DNA of 64,000 nucleotides from Desulfosarcina ovata subsp. ovata (lineage in GTDB: Bacteria; Desulfobacterota; Desulfobacteria; Desulfobacterales; Desulfosarcinaceae): assembly GCF_009689005.1 (NCBI RefSeq), contig NZ_AP021879.1, forward strand, positions 5,014,652 through 5,078,651, written 5' to 3'. Shown piece by piece: positions 18,562 through 27,351 of this stretch. The notes under the pieces were generated by a model. That model saw only the letters and a program-made list of their open reading frames with translations. It ran no database searches and was not told where the DNA came from. A program made the position numbers and the translations under genes. Each line of letters starts with the position of its first letter. The stretch's first letter is position 1.

Positions 18562-19311
18562 TTAGCCGGCGGCCCAGGCGCGTTTCACCCCGGCTCCGAT
18601 CAATTCCAGAATTCCCTGGTAAAAGGAGAGGGTGATGCCGATGATGAACAGGGCCACCAGAATTTTGGACAGATCACTCTGGTAGAGTGCAATGCGGATG
18701 CTGTAGCCGATGCCGGCATTGGCGGCGATGAATTCGGCGACAATGGTGCCGGCCATGGCCAGGGTGGCGCTGCCCGAGACCACCGTGGTCAGCTTGTTGA
18801 GATTTTCGAAGGCCCGGATCTTGACCTCCAGCTGCCAGCGCAGCCGACCGGTGACGCGGTAGAAATGCTCGATGTCGCTCACCGGTTCGCCCATGATGCC
18901 GATAATGGAGAGCAGCAATGGGAAATAGCAGATCATGGCGGCAATCACCAGGCGGGTGAGAAAACCGTCGCCCAGCAGGATAAACAGAATCGGTGCGATG
19001 GCCACGATGGGGTAAGCCTGAACATTGTACGCGGCCACCTTGATGAACGAGCCGAACCAGGTTGCCCGGCGTCCGACCACCCCCACGGTCAGGGCCATGA
19101 GGATGGACAGCACCTGGCCGACGACGGCCACGAAAAAGGTGTCCAGGACATCGCCGATGTAACGCACAAATTCCGCCTTGGCGGTATGCCAGACCCCAGC
19201 CGGCCCCGGGATGACGTAATCGGAGAGTCCCAGGGTCATTTTGATACCGAACAGCAGGCCGATCCCCAGCCCATAGACGATGAGAAACTGATAGATGCGT
19301 CTATGCAGCAT
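18562..19311 (-). CDS. ABC transporter permease (SsuC/TauC-like)
   Basis: The 249-aa membrane protein has about six hydrophobic segments. It carries the BPD_transp_1 EAA-type loop near residues 165-190 (YRVTGRLRWQLEVKIRAFEN onward, with GSATLAMAGTIVAEFIAA). It would form the membrane channel of the importer with the neighbouring ATPase and binding protein. Its first codons overlap the end of the ATPase gene by 11 bp, so translation is probably coupled. Confidence 0.87.
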   Translation of the reverse strand: MLHRRIYQFLIVYGLGIGLLFGIKMTLGLSDYVIPGPAGVWHTAKAEFVRYIGDVLDTFFVAVVGQVLSILMALTVGVVGRRATWFGSFIKVAAYNVQAYPIVAIAPILFILLGDGFLTRLVIAAMICYFPLLLSIIGIMGEPVSDIEHFYRVTGRLRWQLEVKIRAFENLNKLTTVVSGSATLAMAGTIVAEFIAANAGIGYSIRIALYQSDLSKILVALFIIGITLSFYQGILELIGAGVKRAWAAG

Positions 19312-19990
19312 TCATGATCTCCAGCATGGCGTGCTCCATGGCCTCCTTGTCCAGGGGCTGGTCGGCCCGATGGTTCTGGCCGCGGATCTGATCGACCTGG
19401 GGGGCGCGGTGGGCGCCGCGGCAGACAATGATCCGGTCGCAAAAGCGTGCCACCTCCACAACGTTGTGAGAGATATAGAGGAATATCGTTTCCGGAAAGA
19501 GCGCCTTGATTCGATACAGAATCGTCTGGCGGGTGGGATCGTCCACATTGGCCAGGCTTTCGTCCATGATCAGGATGTCAAAATCCTGCAGCAGGTAGCG
19601 CAGTAGGTTGACCCGGTTGCATTGCCCCATGGAGAGTTGCGAAAAACGCAGGCCCATGAGCGGGGAGAGACCGAAATGCTCAATCAGCTCATCGCGCAGG
19701 GGGCCGCGACCGGCCGGGGTGGTCTTTTCAAGATGCCTGCCCACGGGTGACCAGCCGGGCAGGCGTTCACGGTTGAAGGTGTAAAGGCAGGGTTTTGCCG
19801 TGGACAGTGAGACCTGGCCAGAAAAGGTATCGATATCACCTGAAATAATTTTTGCCAGGGTGGTTTTGCCAACGCCGGAAGGGCCGAAAAGGGCGTGGAA
19901 ACCCGGCCGGTCGATCTCGATGGTGAGTCCCTCGAAGAGCGGAGTCTCGGCGCCCGGATAACAAAACGTGATGTCATGACATGCGATCAT
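19301..19990 (-). CDS. ABC transporter ATP-binding protein
   Basis: The 229-aa ATPase has Walker A GPSGVGKTTLAK, a signature that reads LSMGQCNRV rather than LSGGQ, Walker B ILIMDESLANVD and an H-loop ISHNVVEVARF. It powers the adjacent permease. I start at ATG 19990 (MIACHDITFCYPGAETPLF) because an upstream in-frame extension does not look like coding sequence. The signature change is mild. The closest families are SsuB/TauB importers. Confidence 0.87.
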   Translation of the reverse strand: MIACHDITFCYPGAETPLFEGLTIEIDRPGFHALFGPSGVGKTTLAKIISGDIDTFSGQVSLSTAKPCLYTFNRERLPGWSPVGRHLEKTTPAGRGPLRDELIEHFGLSPLMGLRFSQLSMGQCNRVNLLRYLLQDFDILIMDESLANVDDPTRQTILYRIKALFPETIFLYISHNVVEVARFCDRIIVCRGAHRAPQVDQIRGQNHRADQPLDKEAMEHAMLEIMNAA

Positions 19991-20168
19991 TGGCCAGCTT
20001 GGAACGAATTCTCCCTGCTTTTGAAACCGCCTCGGGTACCTAAGGTGGTTGCGGATTTTTGTTTGACACAAATCTATCTGGTCAATATCATTTAGAATTG
20101 AAATTTTCCAGCGCTAATCTCAATTGTGTTTGACGGTTAATCGGTGTCGGCAGCCGAAGGAGACAGCC

Positions 20169-20297
20169 ATGTCCGAGGACAGTTTCAGTGAACAAACCGG
20201 TGATGCCGCCGGGGCCATGGACGCGTTTCAGCGGGCCGCCGACCTGGGTCACGAACGGGCCAGGGCGATCGTTGCTGCCCGGCGCCGTGACGGATAG
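20169..20297 (+). CDS. 42-aa leader protein of the ydbH-type operon
   Basis: This short gene is too small for usual callers. It starts at ATG 20169 behind GAAGGAGACAGCC, encodes MSEDSFSEQTGDAAG then an Ala/Arg-rich helix, and ends with TAG directly followed by the ATG of the next gene (TAGATG). That arrangement is typical of translational coupling. The codon choice matches nearby genes. There is no signal peptide or membrane segment. I do not recognise it. Confidence 0.6.
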   Translation: MSEDSFSEQTGDAAGAMDAFQRAADLGHERARAIVAARRRDG

Positions 20298-23066
20298 ATG
20301 GCCGGTTTGATGGCAGGCAAACGCCTTTGGCGGACGGTGCTTCCGGTTGGGGTGGTGGTGTTGGCCGTATTGGCCGTGCTGCTGATGGCCGGGTATCTCT
20401 ACCTGCCGACGCTGGTGAGCAATTTTTTACCCGGCGACCAGATCCGGCGCCTGGGGTTTACCCATTTCAATGCACGGATTTCGTCCATCGGGCCCTACCG
20501 GACCACCGCCGGACCGTTTGTTTTCGGTCCTGCCGAGCAGCCGGCCCTTTCCATCGGCGCCATTACCTTGGCCTACACCCCCGGCGAACTGCGCCACAAG
20601 AAGATTCGCCGGATTGTGGTCAGCGATGTGGTGATCAATGCCCGCCTGGCACCCGAGGGCATCGTTTTCCCCGGATTTGACATGGCCGCCATGACGGACG
20701 ACAGGACGGCCGCCTCACCGGCCACCGGCGAGGCCACTGCCATTCCGGAGATCACGCTGGAGAAGCTGGAAATTCAAAGTGGACGGATCAACCTCGCCCT
20801 GGGCGACGCCCAGGTCCGGATTCCCTTTGCGCTGGATCTTTTTCCGCACGGGACCGGGCTGACCGCTGCCGATCTCAGCTTGCGCCTGTTTCCCCGTGAC
20901 CAGCCGCTGGCCGTCTCCGCCCGGGTGGACCTCGCCGGGCATACGGCGGACATCACCTTCGAGGGGCAAAACCTTTTTCTGGATGCCTTTGCCGATCTGA
21001 TCCACCGCATTCCCGACCTGGATCTCACCGGCCGGGTCAGCATAAGCGCAAAGACCACTGTGGACTGGGCGCCACTATCCATCCGCGGTGTCCGGGCCAA
21101 AATGGTCTGGCACGACGGCAGGATGGCCTACGGTGACATTCTTTTTGCACCCACGGGCGATGATGCCGCGGTGGTTTCGGTCGAGTCGGCCGATGCGGCG
21201 ACCTGGCAGATGAGTACTGCCGGCCTGCTGATGCGGCAACCGGCATCGCTGGCCCTGTCAGCGGTGGCTGCCCGGCTCGTGTTTGACGATGACCGCCGGG
21301 CCGTGACCGGTGATGCACGGCTGGCGGTCCTGCCGTTTACCGTCGCGGGCGCGTTGCCGGTCTCCCTGGCCGATCGGCTGCCCTTGAACCTCGACTTTGA
21401 AGTGGTCCAAACCATGACTGGCGGGTGGACAGCCCGTCTGACGTCGGGTAATACCACCAAAACAGGCGAATCTGCGCCAGTGGCATTGACTGTCGGCCCG
21501 GTGAGCGTTGCTGCCGATCCGCCGGTGTTCAATCTGACCGCCGGTGGCGACGGGGACCAGGGAGAGGCCCGCTGGTCCCTGAACCTGACGTCCATCCGGG
21601 CTTCCGCCCACAAAAACAGGATCCGGCTGCCATCGCTATCTGGCCAGGGATCGCTGCAGTTTTTGTTGGGTGCCGCGCCTGCCATCCAGAAGGCCGAGGC
21701 AACGGTTCAACTGCCCGAGCTGACCCTGGACGGGGCGGGTTTTTCCGGCAGGCTGGCCAAGCTGGAACTGTCGGCCCGGTCGGTGTCATCCGACAGCGTC
21801 GGTCTCCCCATGGCCGCCCGTCTGCACATCGGCGATGGCCGCCTCGACCATCCGGCCAGCGGTCTGCGGATGAAGGGGATACGGTTGGATCTGCCCCTGA
21901 ACCGTGCCGCCGGAACCCGCGCCAAGGCGGGAACCTTTTCCATCGCGCGCATTCTGCAGCACCAGCGAACCCTGGGGGCGCTCAAGGGGCGAATCGTCCC
22001 CAAAGCCGATACATTTGCCGTGGCCGCCGATCTGTCCAGTGACCTGCTGCCGGGCCTGGCCGCCACGCTTCACAGCACGGTCCGTACGGTCGGCGAAGGG
22101 GTCGGCGATGTCGACCTGACCGTGAATTTGCCGGTTTATGCATTGCCGGCCGACACCGACCTGGGACGTTTTGTTCCGGCGGCTGCCGGCGTGGCCGTTT
22201 CCGGTGGGGTATCGGCCCGGGCCACGGCGTCGATCACGGGTGGCCAGTTGACCGGCGTACTGGATCTTACCCTGGTCGACGGCGGGTTGCGCATGGAGGA
22301 AAAGAAGATTGCGCTATCGGGGATTCAGGCCGCCCTGAATTTTCCGGACCTGCCGCGTATCCGCTCGGCGCCGGCCCAGACGATCCATTTTGCCCGGGCG
22401 TCCATGGGCGCCATTGTGGTGGACGGCGGCAGCTTTGATGTTCAGGTGGAATCGGCAAAGACTTTTTTTGTTGAAAAGGGGCGTTTTTCCTGGTGCGACG
22501 GCAAGGTGGACACCGGATCCCTGCGCATCACCGCCGGTCGCCAGGATTACGTGGCCAGCCTCTATTGCCAGCGGCTGGCGCTGTCCCGCATCCTTGAACA
22601 GCTGGGGGCGGTGAACGCCAAGGGCACGGGCACCCTCAACGGGCGGATTCCCATCGCCTACCGCGACGGCAAGGTCTGTTTTGACGACGGCTTCCTTTTT
22701 TCCACACCCGGTGAAGGCGGTCAGATTCAGCTGACCGGAACCGATATTCTCACCCGCGGCATTCCGGCCGGAACGCCGCAGTTCGCCCAGGTGGAGCTGG
22801 CCCGGGAAGCGCTCAAGGATTACGCCTACAACTGGGCCAAACTCGGTCTGGTCTCCGAGGGTGAGGATTTTGTCATGCGCCTGCAGTTCGACGGCAAGCC
22901 GGCCCATCCGCTGCCGTTTGTCTACAAAAAGGAGATCGGCAGCTTTGTGCGCGTGGAGGCCGGCGGACAGGGATCGGTCTTTCAGGGGATCGGGCTGGAC
23001 GTCAACCTGCGCCTTCCCCTGAACCAGCTTTTACAGTATAAAGATATCGTCAACATGATCCAGTAA
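20298..23066 (+). CDS. ydbH: YdbH-like AsmA-superfamily intermembrane lipid-transport protein
   Basis: The 922-aa protein has an N-terminal membrane anchor (VLPVGVVVLAVLAVLLMAGY, about residues 14-34) and a very long periplasmic beta-rich domain, ending GIGLDVNLRLPLNQLLQYKD. Length and order match YdbH (879 aa in E. coli). The two genes after it match YnbE and YdbL, which together identify the operon. In E. coli YdbH and the lipoprotein YnbE form an inner-to-outer membrane bridge that moves glycerophospholipids, redundant with TamB and YhdP. The function here is by analogy with this gene trio. It starts immediately after the leader gene. Confidence 0.82.
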   Translation: MAGLMAGKRLWRTVLPVGVVVLAVLAVLLMAGYLYLPTLVSNFLPGDQIRRLGFTHFNARISSIGPYRTTAGPFVFGPAEQPALSIGAITLAYTPGELRHKKIRRIVVSDVVINARLAPEGIVFPGFDMAAMTDDRTAASPATGEATAIPEITLEKLEIQSGRINLALGDAQVRIPFALDLFPHGTGLTAADLSLRLFPRDQPLAVSARVDLAGHTADITFEGQNLFLDAFADLIHRIPDLDLTGRVSISAKTTVDWAPLSIRGVRAKMVWHDGRMAYGDILFAPTGDDAAVVSVESADAATWQMSTAGLLMRQPASLALSAVAARLVFDDDRRAVTGDARLAVLPFTVAGALPVSLADRLPLNLDFEVVQTMTGGWTARLTSGNTTKTGESAPVALTVGPVSVAADPPVFNLTAGGDGDQGEARWSLNLTSIRASAHKNRIRLPSLSGQGSLQFLLGAAPAIQKAEATVQLPELTLDGAGFSGRLAKLELSARSVSSDSVGLPMAARLHIGDGRLDHPASGLRMKGIRLDLPLNRAAGTRAKAGTFSIARILQHQRTLGALKGRIVPKADTFAVAADLSSDLLPGLAATLHSTVRTVGEGVGDVDLTVNLPVYALPADTDLGRFVPAAAGVAVSGGVSARATASITGGQLTGVLDLTLVDGGLRMEEKKIALSGIQAALNFPDLPRIRSAPAQTIHFARASMGAIVVDGGSFDVQVESAKTFFVEKGRFSWCDGKVDTGSLRITAGRQDYVASLYCQRLALSRILEQLGAVNAKGTGTLNGRIPIAYRDGKVCFDDGFLFSTPGEGGQIQLTGTDILTRGIPAGTPQFAQVELAREALKDYAYNWAKLGLVSEGEDFVMRLQFDGKPAHPLPFVYKKEIGSFVRVEAGGQGSVFQGIGLDVNLRLPLNQLLQYKDIVNMIQ

Positions 23067-23105
23067 CCCGTTTGGACGTTGGCCACACCATCAAGGAGAA
23101 TTTGT

Positions 23106-23318
23106 ATGTTCAAAGCGGCGTCGTTATTATTTCTGGCCATATCGCTGGCCTTTTTGGGAATGTCGGGCTGTGCCACCCACCATGAAGTGGAGGTCAAACC
23201 GGTGGAGATCAAACCCATCCACATTACCATCGACGTGAACGTCAAGGTGGATCGGGCGCTGGATGATTTCTTCGGCGACATCGACGAAACCGCCCAGGAA
23301 ATCAAACAGGCCGAATAA
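23106..23318 (+). CDS. ynbE: YnbE-like outer-membrane lipoprotein
   Basis: The 70-aa product has a lipoprotein signal peptide with lipobox MSGC at the cleavage site (LAFLGMSGCATHHEVEVKPV). The C-terminal half is a short beta strand pattern (IHITIDVNVKVDRALDDFF) expected to pair with the end of YdbH. The ATG follows AAGGAGAATTTGT. It lies between the ydbH-like and ydbL-like genes, as in enterobacteria. Confidence 0.82.
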   Translation: MFKAASLLFLAISLAFLGMSGCATHHEVEVKPVEIKPIHITIDVNVKVDRALDDFFGDIDETAQEIKQAE

Positions 23319-23378
23319 CCATTTTGATAAACAAAAGACTGTCACAGTTTTGTTTTTGGCATGAAAGGACTATGGACC

Positions 23379-23750
23379 ATGAATCAGATGCGCGATTGGC
23401 GATTGGCGGTGTTGGCGGCCGCGGCAGTTCTGCTTTTTGCGGCAGTGGCTTTCGGCGGCGGCATTAAAGACCGCATGAAAGAGCGCCTGCCGGAAATCAT
23501 CAAACTCAAGGCGGCCGGCGTCATCGGCGAAGACAACCAGGGATATCTCGCCTTTGTGGGCGGCAAACAGCAGCAACAGGCCCTGGTGGATGCGGAGAAC
23601 CAGGACCGCAAACGGGTCTACGATGCCATCGCCAAGCAGCAGGGCACCACGGCCGATCTGGTCGGCCAGCGTCGGGCCCTGCAGATTGCCGAAAAAGCCA
23701 AACCCGGCGAGTGGATTCAGAATGCAGGCGGCAAGTGGATTCAGAAATAG
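23379..23750 (+). CDS. ydbL: YdbL-like periplasmic protein (DUF1318)
   Basis: The 123-aa product has a signal peptide (AVLAAAAVLLFAAVAFGGG) and the DUF1318 pattern: IKDRMKERLPEIIKLKAAGV, IGEDNQGYLAFVG and a Trp-containing end (PGEWIQNAGGKWIQK). In E. coli YdbL keeps YdbH-YnbE assembly in check. I use ATG 23379, which is preceded by AAAGGA at nine bases; ATG 23361 is in frame but poorly placed. Its end overlaps the start of the hydrolase gene. Confidence 0.82.
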   Translation: MNQMRDWRLAVLAAAAVLLFAAVAFGGGIKDRMKERLPEIIKLKAAGVIGEDNQGYLAFVGGKQQQQALVDAENQDRKRVYDAIAKQQGTTADLVGQRRALQIAEKAKPGEWIQNAGGKWIQK

Positions 23751-24538
23751 CCCTAGCGCTGCCGCTGGACATTGTTTTGCCGGAAAGGGGTGAGCGCCTG
23801 GAGGGTGTATGGATCGAACCGGCTGCGCCGTCTGCCCCCACCCTGATTTTTCTTCACGAAGGGTTGGGCTGCGTTGCCCTGTGGCGGGATTTCCCGGCCC
23901 GGCTGGCCGCCGCCACCGGCTGTGGCGTGCTGATTTACAGTCGCCTGGGATACGGCCGTTCCGATCCCTGCGCGTTGCCGCGACCCATCGATTTCATGCA
24001 CCATGAGGGGCTCAGCGTCCTGCCGGCGGTGATCCGGCAGACCGGTATCGGCGAGCACATTCTGGTGGGCCACTCCGACGGCGGCTCCATCGCCCTGATT
24101 CATGCCGGCTGGGTCGCTACGCCGGGCCTGAAGGGTGTGGTGACCCTGGCGGCCCACGTGTTCTGCGAAGCGCTCACCTGCGAATCCATCGCCGATGCCC
24201 GTGTGCGATACCTTGAGGGAGACCTGAAGGCGCGCCTGGCCGCCTATCACGGTGACAATACGGATTGTGCCTTCTGGGGCTGGAACGATGTCTGGCTGCA
24301 CCCGGATTTCCGGCACTGGAACATCGAGGCGTTCCTACCGGGTATCGGTGTGCCCGTACTGGCCATCCAGGGGGAAAAGGATCCGTACGGTACCCGGGCC
24401 CAGGTTGACTCGATCCGGCAGAAGACCGGCAGTGCCGTGCAGGTGGCGATGATTCCCGACTGCGGGCACGCTCCCCATCTGGAGAAAAAGGACGCCGTGC
24501 TGGCCACGGTGGGTGAATTCGTGCGAAGCCTTTTCTAA
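23735..24538 (+). CDS. Alpha/beta hydrolase
   Basis: This is a 267-aa alpha/beta-hydrolase fold protein. It has LIFLHEGLGCVALW (oxyanion region), the nucleophile elbow VGHSDGGSIAL with catalytic serine, an acid residue region (AIQGEKDPYG) and the histidine in PDCGHAPHLEK. The substrate is unknown. The frame runs 16 bp into the end of the ydbL-like gene. GTG 23735 (VDSEIALALP) is my choice because residues before it are shared with ydbL in another frame; GTG 23711 is also open. It may be a passenger of the lipid operon. Confidence 0.82.
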   Translation: MDSEIALALPLDIVLPERGERLEGVWIEPAAPSAPTLIFLHEGLGCVALWRDFPARLAAATGCGVLIYSRLGYGRSDPCALPRPIDFMHHEGLSVLPAVIRQTGIGEHILVGHSDGGSIALIHAGWVATPGLKGVVTLAAHVFCEALTCESIADARVRYLEGDLKARLAAYHGDNTDCAFWGWNDVWLHPDFRHWNIEAFLPGIGVPVLAIQGEKDPYGTRAQVDSIRQKTGSAVQVAMIPDCGHAPHLEKKDAVLATVGEFVRSLF

Positions 24539-24550
24539 ACGAATGAAGCG

Positions 24551-25741
24551 ATGATGGAAAAACTGCGCGAAATGATCGAACAATTCTGGCTGCTGGTGGT
24601 GGATGTCTGGGAGAAGGGGCTGCTGGAGACCAGCCTGGGTCGTATTTTCGTGGCCCTGGGCATCGTGCTCGTGGCCGTGCTGGTGCGGGGTCTGTTTGTG
24701 CGTATCGTCATCGGCCGCCTGAAAGGACTGGCCGGCCGGACCCGCACGCGCCTGGACGACGAAGCCATGGCCGTGCTGGAACGGCCCATGGCGTTTATCC
24801 CCGTGGTCGTGGGGGTCTATTTTGCCGTTGACTACCTGGGGCTGTCCGGCGGCCTGAAGCTTTTTGCCGACCGCCTGGTGCGTTCGCTGATCGTCTGGGT
24901 GATCTTCTGGGCTTTTCGAAACCTGGTGCCGCCCCTGTCGCTGGTGCTGCGACAGCTGGAGAAATATTTCACCGCGTCCATGGTGGACTGGCTGATCAAG
25001 GCCATCAATGTGGCCCTGATGTTCATCGGTGCCGCCACCATCCTGGAGGTCTGGGGCATCCGTATCGGGCCGATCATCGCCGGTCTGGGCCTGTTCGGGG
25101 TGGCTGTGGCCCTGGGGGCCCAGGATTTGTTTAAAAACCTGATTGCCGGCATGCTGATCATTGCCGAAAAGCGGTTCAATCCCGGCGACTGGATCAAAGT
25201 GGGCGGAGAGGTGGAGGGCACGGTGGAGACCATCGGCTTCCGGTCCACATTGATCCGACAGTTTGACAAGGCGCCGGTCTATGTGCCCAACGCCAAATTA
25301 TCCGACAACTCCCTGATCAATTACAGCCGCATGAGCCACCGGCGGATCTATTGGGTGATCGGGGTGGAATACCGTACCACGGTGGACCAGCTGCGGACCA
25401 TCCGGGACGGTATCGAGGATTACCTGCGCCGGACCGACGCCTTTGACACCACACCGGCGGTTCCCACCTTTGTGCGCATTGACCGCTTCAGCGATTCGTC
25501 CATCGATATCATGGTTTACTGTTTTACCCGGACCACCGCGTGGGGGGAGTGGCTGGCCATCAAGGAGGCCCTGGCCTGTGAGATCAAGCGCATCGTCGAA
25601 ACGGCCGGTGCGGCATTCGCCTTTCCCAGCCAATCGATCTATGTGGAGACGCTGCCCCCGGAAACGCCCGAGGTGTTCGTGCCTGAGAACGAACGTGGCC
25701 TGAGTACTCCCCCGCCGAAAGATGTTGGGGCGGCTAGGTAA
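24551..25741 (+). CDS. MscS-family mechanosensitive ion channel protein
   Basis: The 396-aa protein has four predicted membrane helices in the first 200 residues. The last, pore-lining helix GLFGVAVALGAQDLFKNLIA is followed by the MscS beta domain (KRFNPGDWIKVGGEVEGTVE, NAKLSDNSLINYSRM) and a C-terminal alpha/beta domain. These channels release solutes under membrane tension. It begins 12 bp after the hydrolase stop, so it is in the same transcription unit. Confidence 0.92.
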   Translation: MMEKLREMIEQFWLLVVDVWEKGLLETSLGRIFVALGIVLVAVLVRGLFVRIVIGRLKGLAGRTRTRLDDEAMAVLERPMAFIPVVVGVYFAVDYLGLSGGLKLFADRLVRSLIVWVIFWAFRNLVPPLSLVLRQLEKYFTASMVDWLIKAINVALMFIGAATILEVWGIRIGPIIAGLGLFGVAVALGAQDLFKNLIAGMLIIAEKRFNPGDWIKVGGEVEGTVETIGFRSTLIRQFDKAPVYVPNAKLSDNSLINYSRMSHRRIYWVIGVEYRTTVDQLRTIRDGIEDYLRRTDAFDTTPAVPTFVRIDRFSDSSIDIMVYCFTRTTAWGEWLAIKEALACEIKRIVETAGAAFAFPSQSIYVETLPPETPEVFVPENERGLSTPPPKDVGAAR

Positions 25742-25785
25742 GACTTGCGCGGCCGGCTTCCGATACCGGTCGATCCCAGGCGCGG

Positions 25786-26076
25786 CTAAACGGCGGGCAG
25801 ACGCTCGGTCACCTTTCCGTCTTCATCCAGCACGAAAATCACAAACCCGCCTTCTACGGCGTAACGGGCCAGGTCGTCGTAAATGATGGCATGGATCTCG
25901 TATTTGCTTTTTTTCTCCAGGTGCAGGTGGAACATGGCCTGCTGGGCCGTCTCCTTGTCCAGGAAGGCGGGAATGAAAGAGATGCCATGCTCGGCATCGG
26001 TCTGGCCGACGATTTTTTCCTCGGGACCGTTTTTCTGGATGGCGACGTACAGCCAAGTATTCGCTTCGATGGTCAT
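25786..26076 (-). CDS. Hypothetical protein, 96 aa
   Basis: I do not recognise a family. The protein is soluble and reads as one small alpha/beta domain (TWLYVAIQKNGPEEKIVGQT, ISFIPAFLDKETAQQAMFHL, FVIFVLDEDGKVTERLPAV). The residues FIPAFLDKETA resemble SseB-like or DUF3110-type small domains, but this is a weak likeness. It follows the LUD-domain gene by 12 bp on the same strand, so they are likely co-transcribed. Confidence 0.65.
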   Translation of the reverse strand: MTIEANTWLYVAIQKNGPEEKIVGQTDAEHGISFIPAFLDKETAQQAMFHLHLEKKSKYEIHAIIYDDLARYAVEGGFVIFVLDEDGKVTERLPAV

Positions 26077-26088
26077 GTCGATGGCTCC

Positions 26089-26742
26089 TTAAAACCCCAT
26101 GTCTTCATTGATCAACACAATTTTAATGCGCTGCTTGGGAAAGCTTTTCTCGGTAATCGTCCAGGTGTTGCAGATGCGGTCAGGGCTGCTGCAGTTCTCG
26201 CAGCGGCCGGTTTTGCCGCAGGGGCTTTTCTTTTCCAGCCGCATCACGTTGACCGGTGCGGCGTAGTTTTTGATCCGCGCCATGGCGGCCGCCTGATCAG
26301 CCACCAGTTTGTTGCGGCCGATGAAAAGGAGGACATGTTTGGGCCCGAAGGTCAGGGCCGCCACCCGGTTGCCGATCATGTCCAGATTGACCAGATGGCC
26401 GGTCTCGGTGACCGCGTTGGTACCGCTGATAAAAAGGTCCGCCAGCAGGGCTTCCCGCCTCAGCTGGACGCTCTGCTCAGGCGAAAGGCCCTTGTCGTAA
26501 GTGTCCAGCACCGTGTAGCGGGGGTCATTTTTCAAGGCTTCATAAAGCCGGGTGCCCACAAAGGTTATGGAGCCGCCCCAGGAGATGGTTTTGGGCGCCA
26601 TGGCCGGGATGATGGTGTCATAGGCGAGCTTTTTGGCCATATCCTTGTTGTCGGCAATATAGACATCAAAGTTGTTGGCGTCGAGTGCCTTTTTGACGCG
26701 TTGAAGCCGAATGGTCCAGTATGTTGGAATGGGATTGTCCAT
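26089..26742 (-). CDS. LUD-domain protein (LutC/YkgG-like, DUF162)
   Basis: The 217-aa protein has the LUD fold: MAPKTISWGGSITFV, DLFISGTNAVTETGHLVNLD, RVAALTFGPKHVLLFIGRNK. Related proteins act in lactate utilisation (LutC) or have unknown roles. A cysteine cluster in PCGKTGRCENCSSPDRIC is unusual for LutC and could bind a metal. It stands alone without lutA or lutB, so lactate oxidation is not shown by context. Confidence 0.87.
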   Translation of the reverse strand: MDNPIPTYWTIRLQRVKKALDANNFDVYIADNKDMAKKLAYDTIIPAMAPKTISWGGSITFVGTRLYEALKNDPRYTVLDTYDKGLSPEQSVQLRREALLADLFISGTNAVTETGHLVNLDMIGNRVAALTFGPKHVLLFIGRNKLVADQAAAMARIKNYAAPVNVMRLEKKSPCGKTGRCENCSSPDRICNTWTITEKSFPKQRIKIVLINEDMGF

Positions 26743-26902
26743 GCCTGTCTCCTTCGATTGGTTACTTCCGGCAACTTGGACAATGGTGTATTGCCCGTCG
26801 CCTTTGCGATGCCGGTTTGTATCCCTCCCATGCGGTCATGTCAAGGCACTCCCATCGGCGGACCAGGGTGAACATTTGGCATTCAACGGCATTCAACGGC
26901 GT

Positions 26903-27271
26903 TCAGCCGATCACCTGCCGCTGCATTCGATCCAGGTAGTCGTCCAGTTCATTCATGCTGGAAAAGACCTGACGGGAGGGCAGGGCCTTGATGATGTCGA
27001 ACACCTTCTGAATTTGCGGTTGAAGGTTGAGCAGGACCACCTTGCCATAATACGGCTTCATGGCCTTCTGGGCCTTGGCGACCACCCGTACCCCCATGCT
27101 GGAAATGTAGTCGAGCAATTCCATGTCGAATACCAGGGTGTGGGGTTTCTCCTTCAGTACCACATCCACCCGTTCTTCCAGCACCGGGTAGGTGTTGGTG
27201 TCCAGTCGACCGCAAGGGGCGATGATGTAAACTCCGTCCATTTTCTGTCTGGATGTTACGGATAGATCCAA
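26903..27271 (-). CDS. STAS-domain anti-anti-sigma-type protein
   Basis: This is a single STAS domain of about 122 aa. The phospho-acceptor serine lies in LLDYISSMGVRVVAKAQKAM, as in SpoIIAA/RsbV. Such proteins are switched by a kinase and a PP2C phosphatase. TTG 27271 (LDLSVTSRQKMDG) is preferred because AGGAGGG lies just upstream; ATG 27322 is open but lacks a ribosome site. It is the gene directly after the SpoIIE-type phosphatase gene and is its expected substrate. Confidence 0.85.
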   Translation of the reverse strand: MDLSVTSRQKMDGVYIIAPCGRLDTNTYPVLEERVDVVLKEKPHTLVFDMELLDYISSMGVRVVAKAQKAMKPYYGKVVLLNLQPQIQKVFDIIKALPSRQVFSSMNELDDYLDRMQRQVIG

Positions 27272-27351
27272 TGATCCCTCCTTTCCGAGGCCCTTAACGT
27301 CTATCTTGCCCAAGGCAACCATTCCCGCAACCCGGCATTTCCGGACGCGGT

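Noticed and set aside
26089..26742. A lactate-utilisation (lutABC) operon
   Set aside because: Only one LUD-domain gene is present and the adjacent gene is not LutA or LutB.
25891..26871. 326-codon plus-strand frame across two minus-strand genes
   Set aside because: It spans the hypothetical and LUD genes in antisense and has no independent support.
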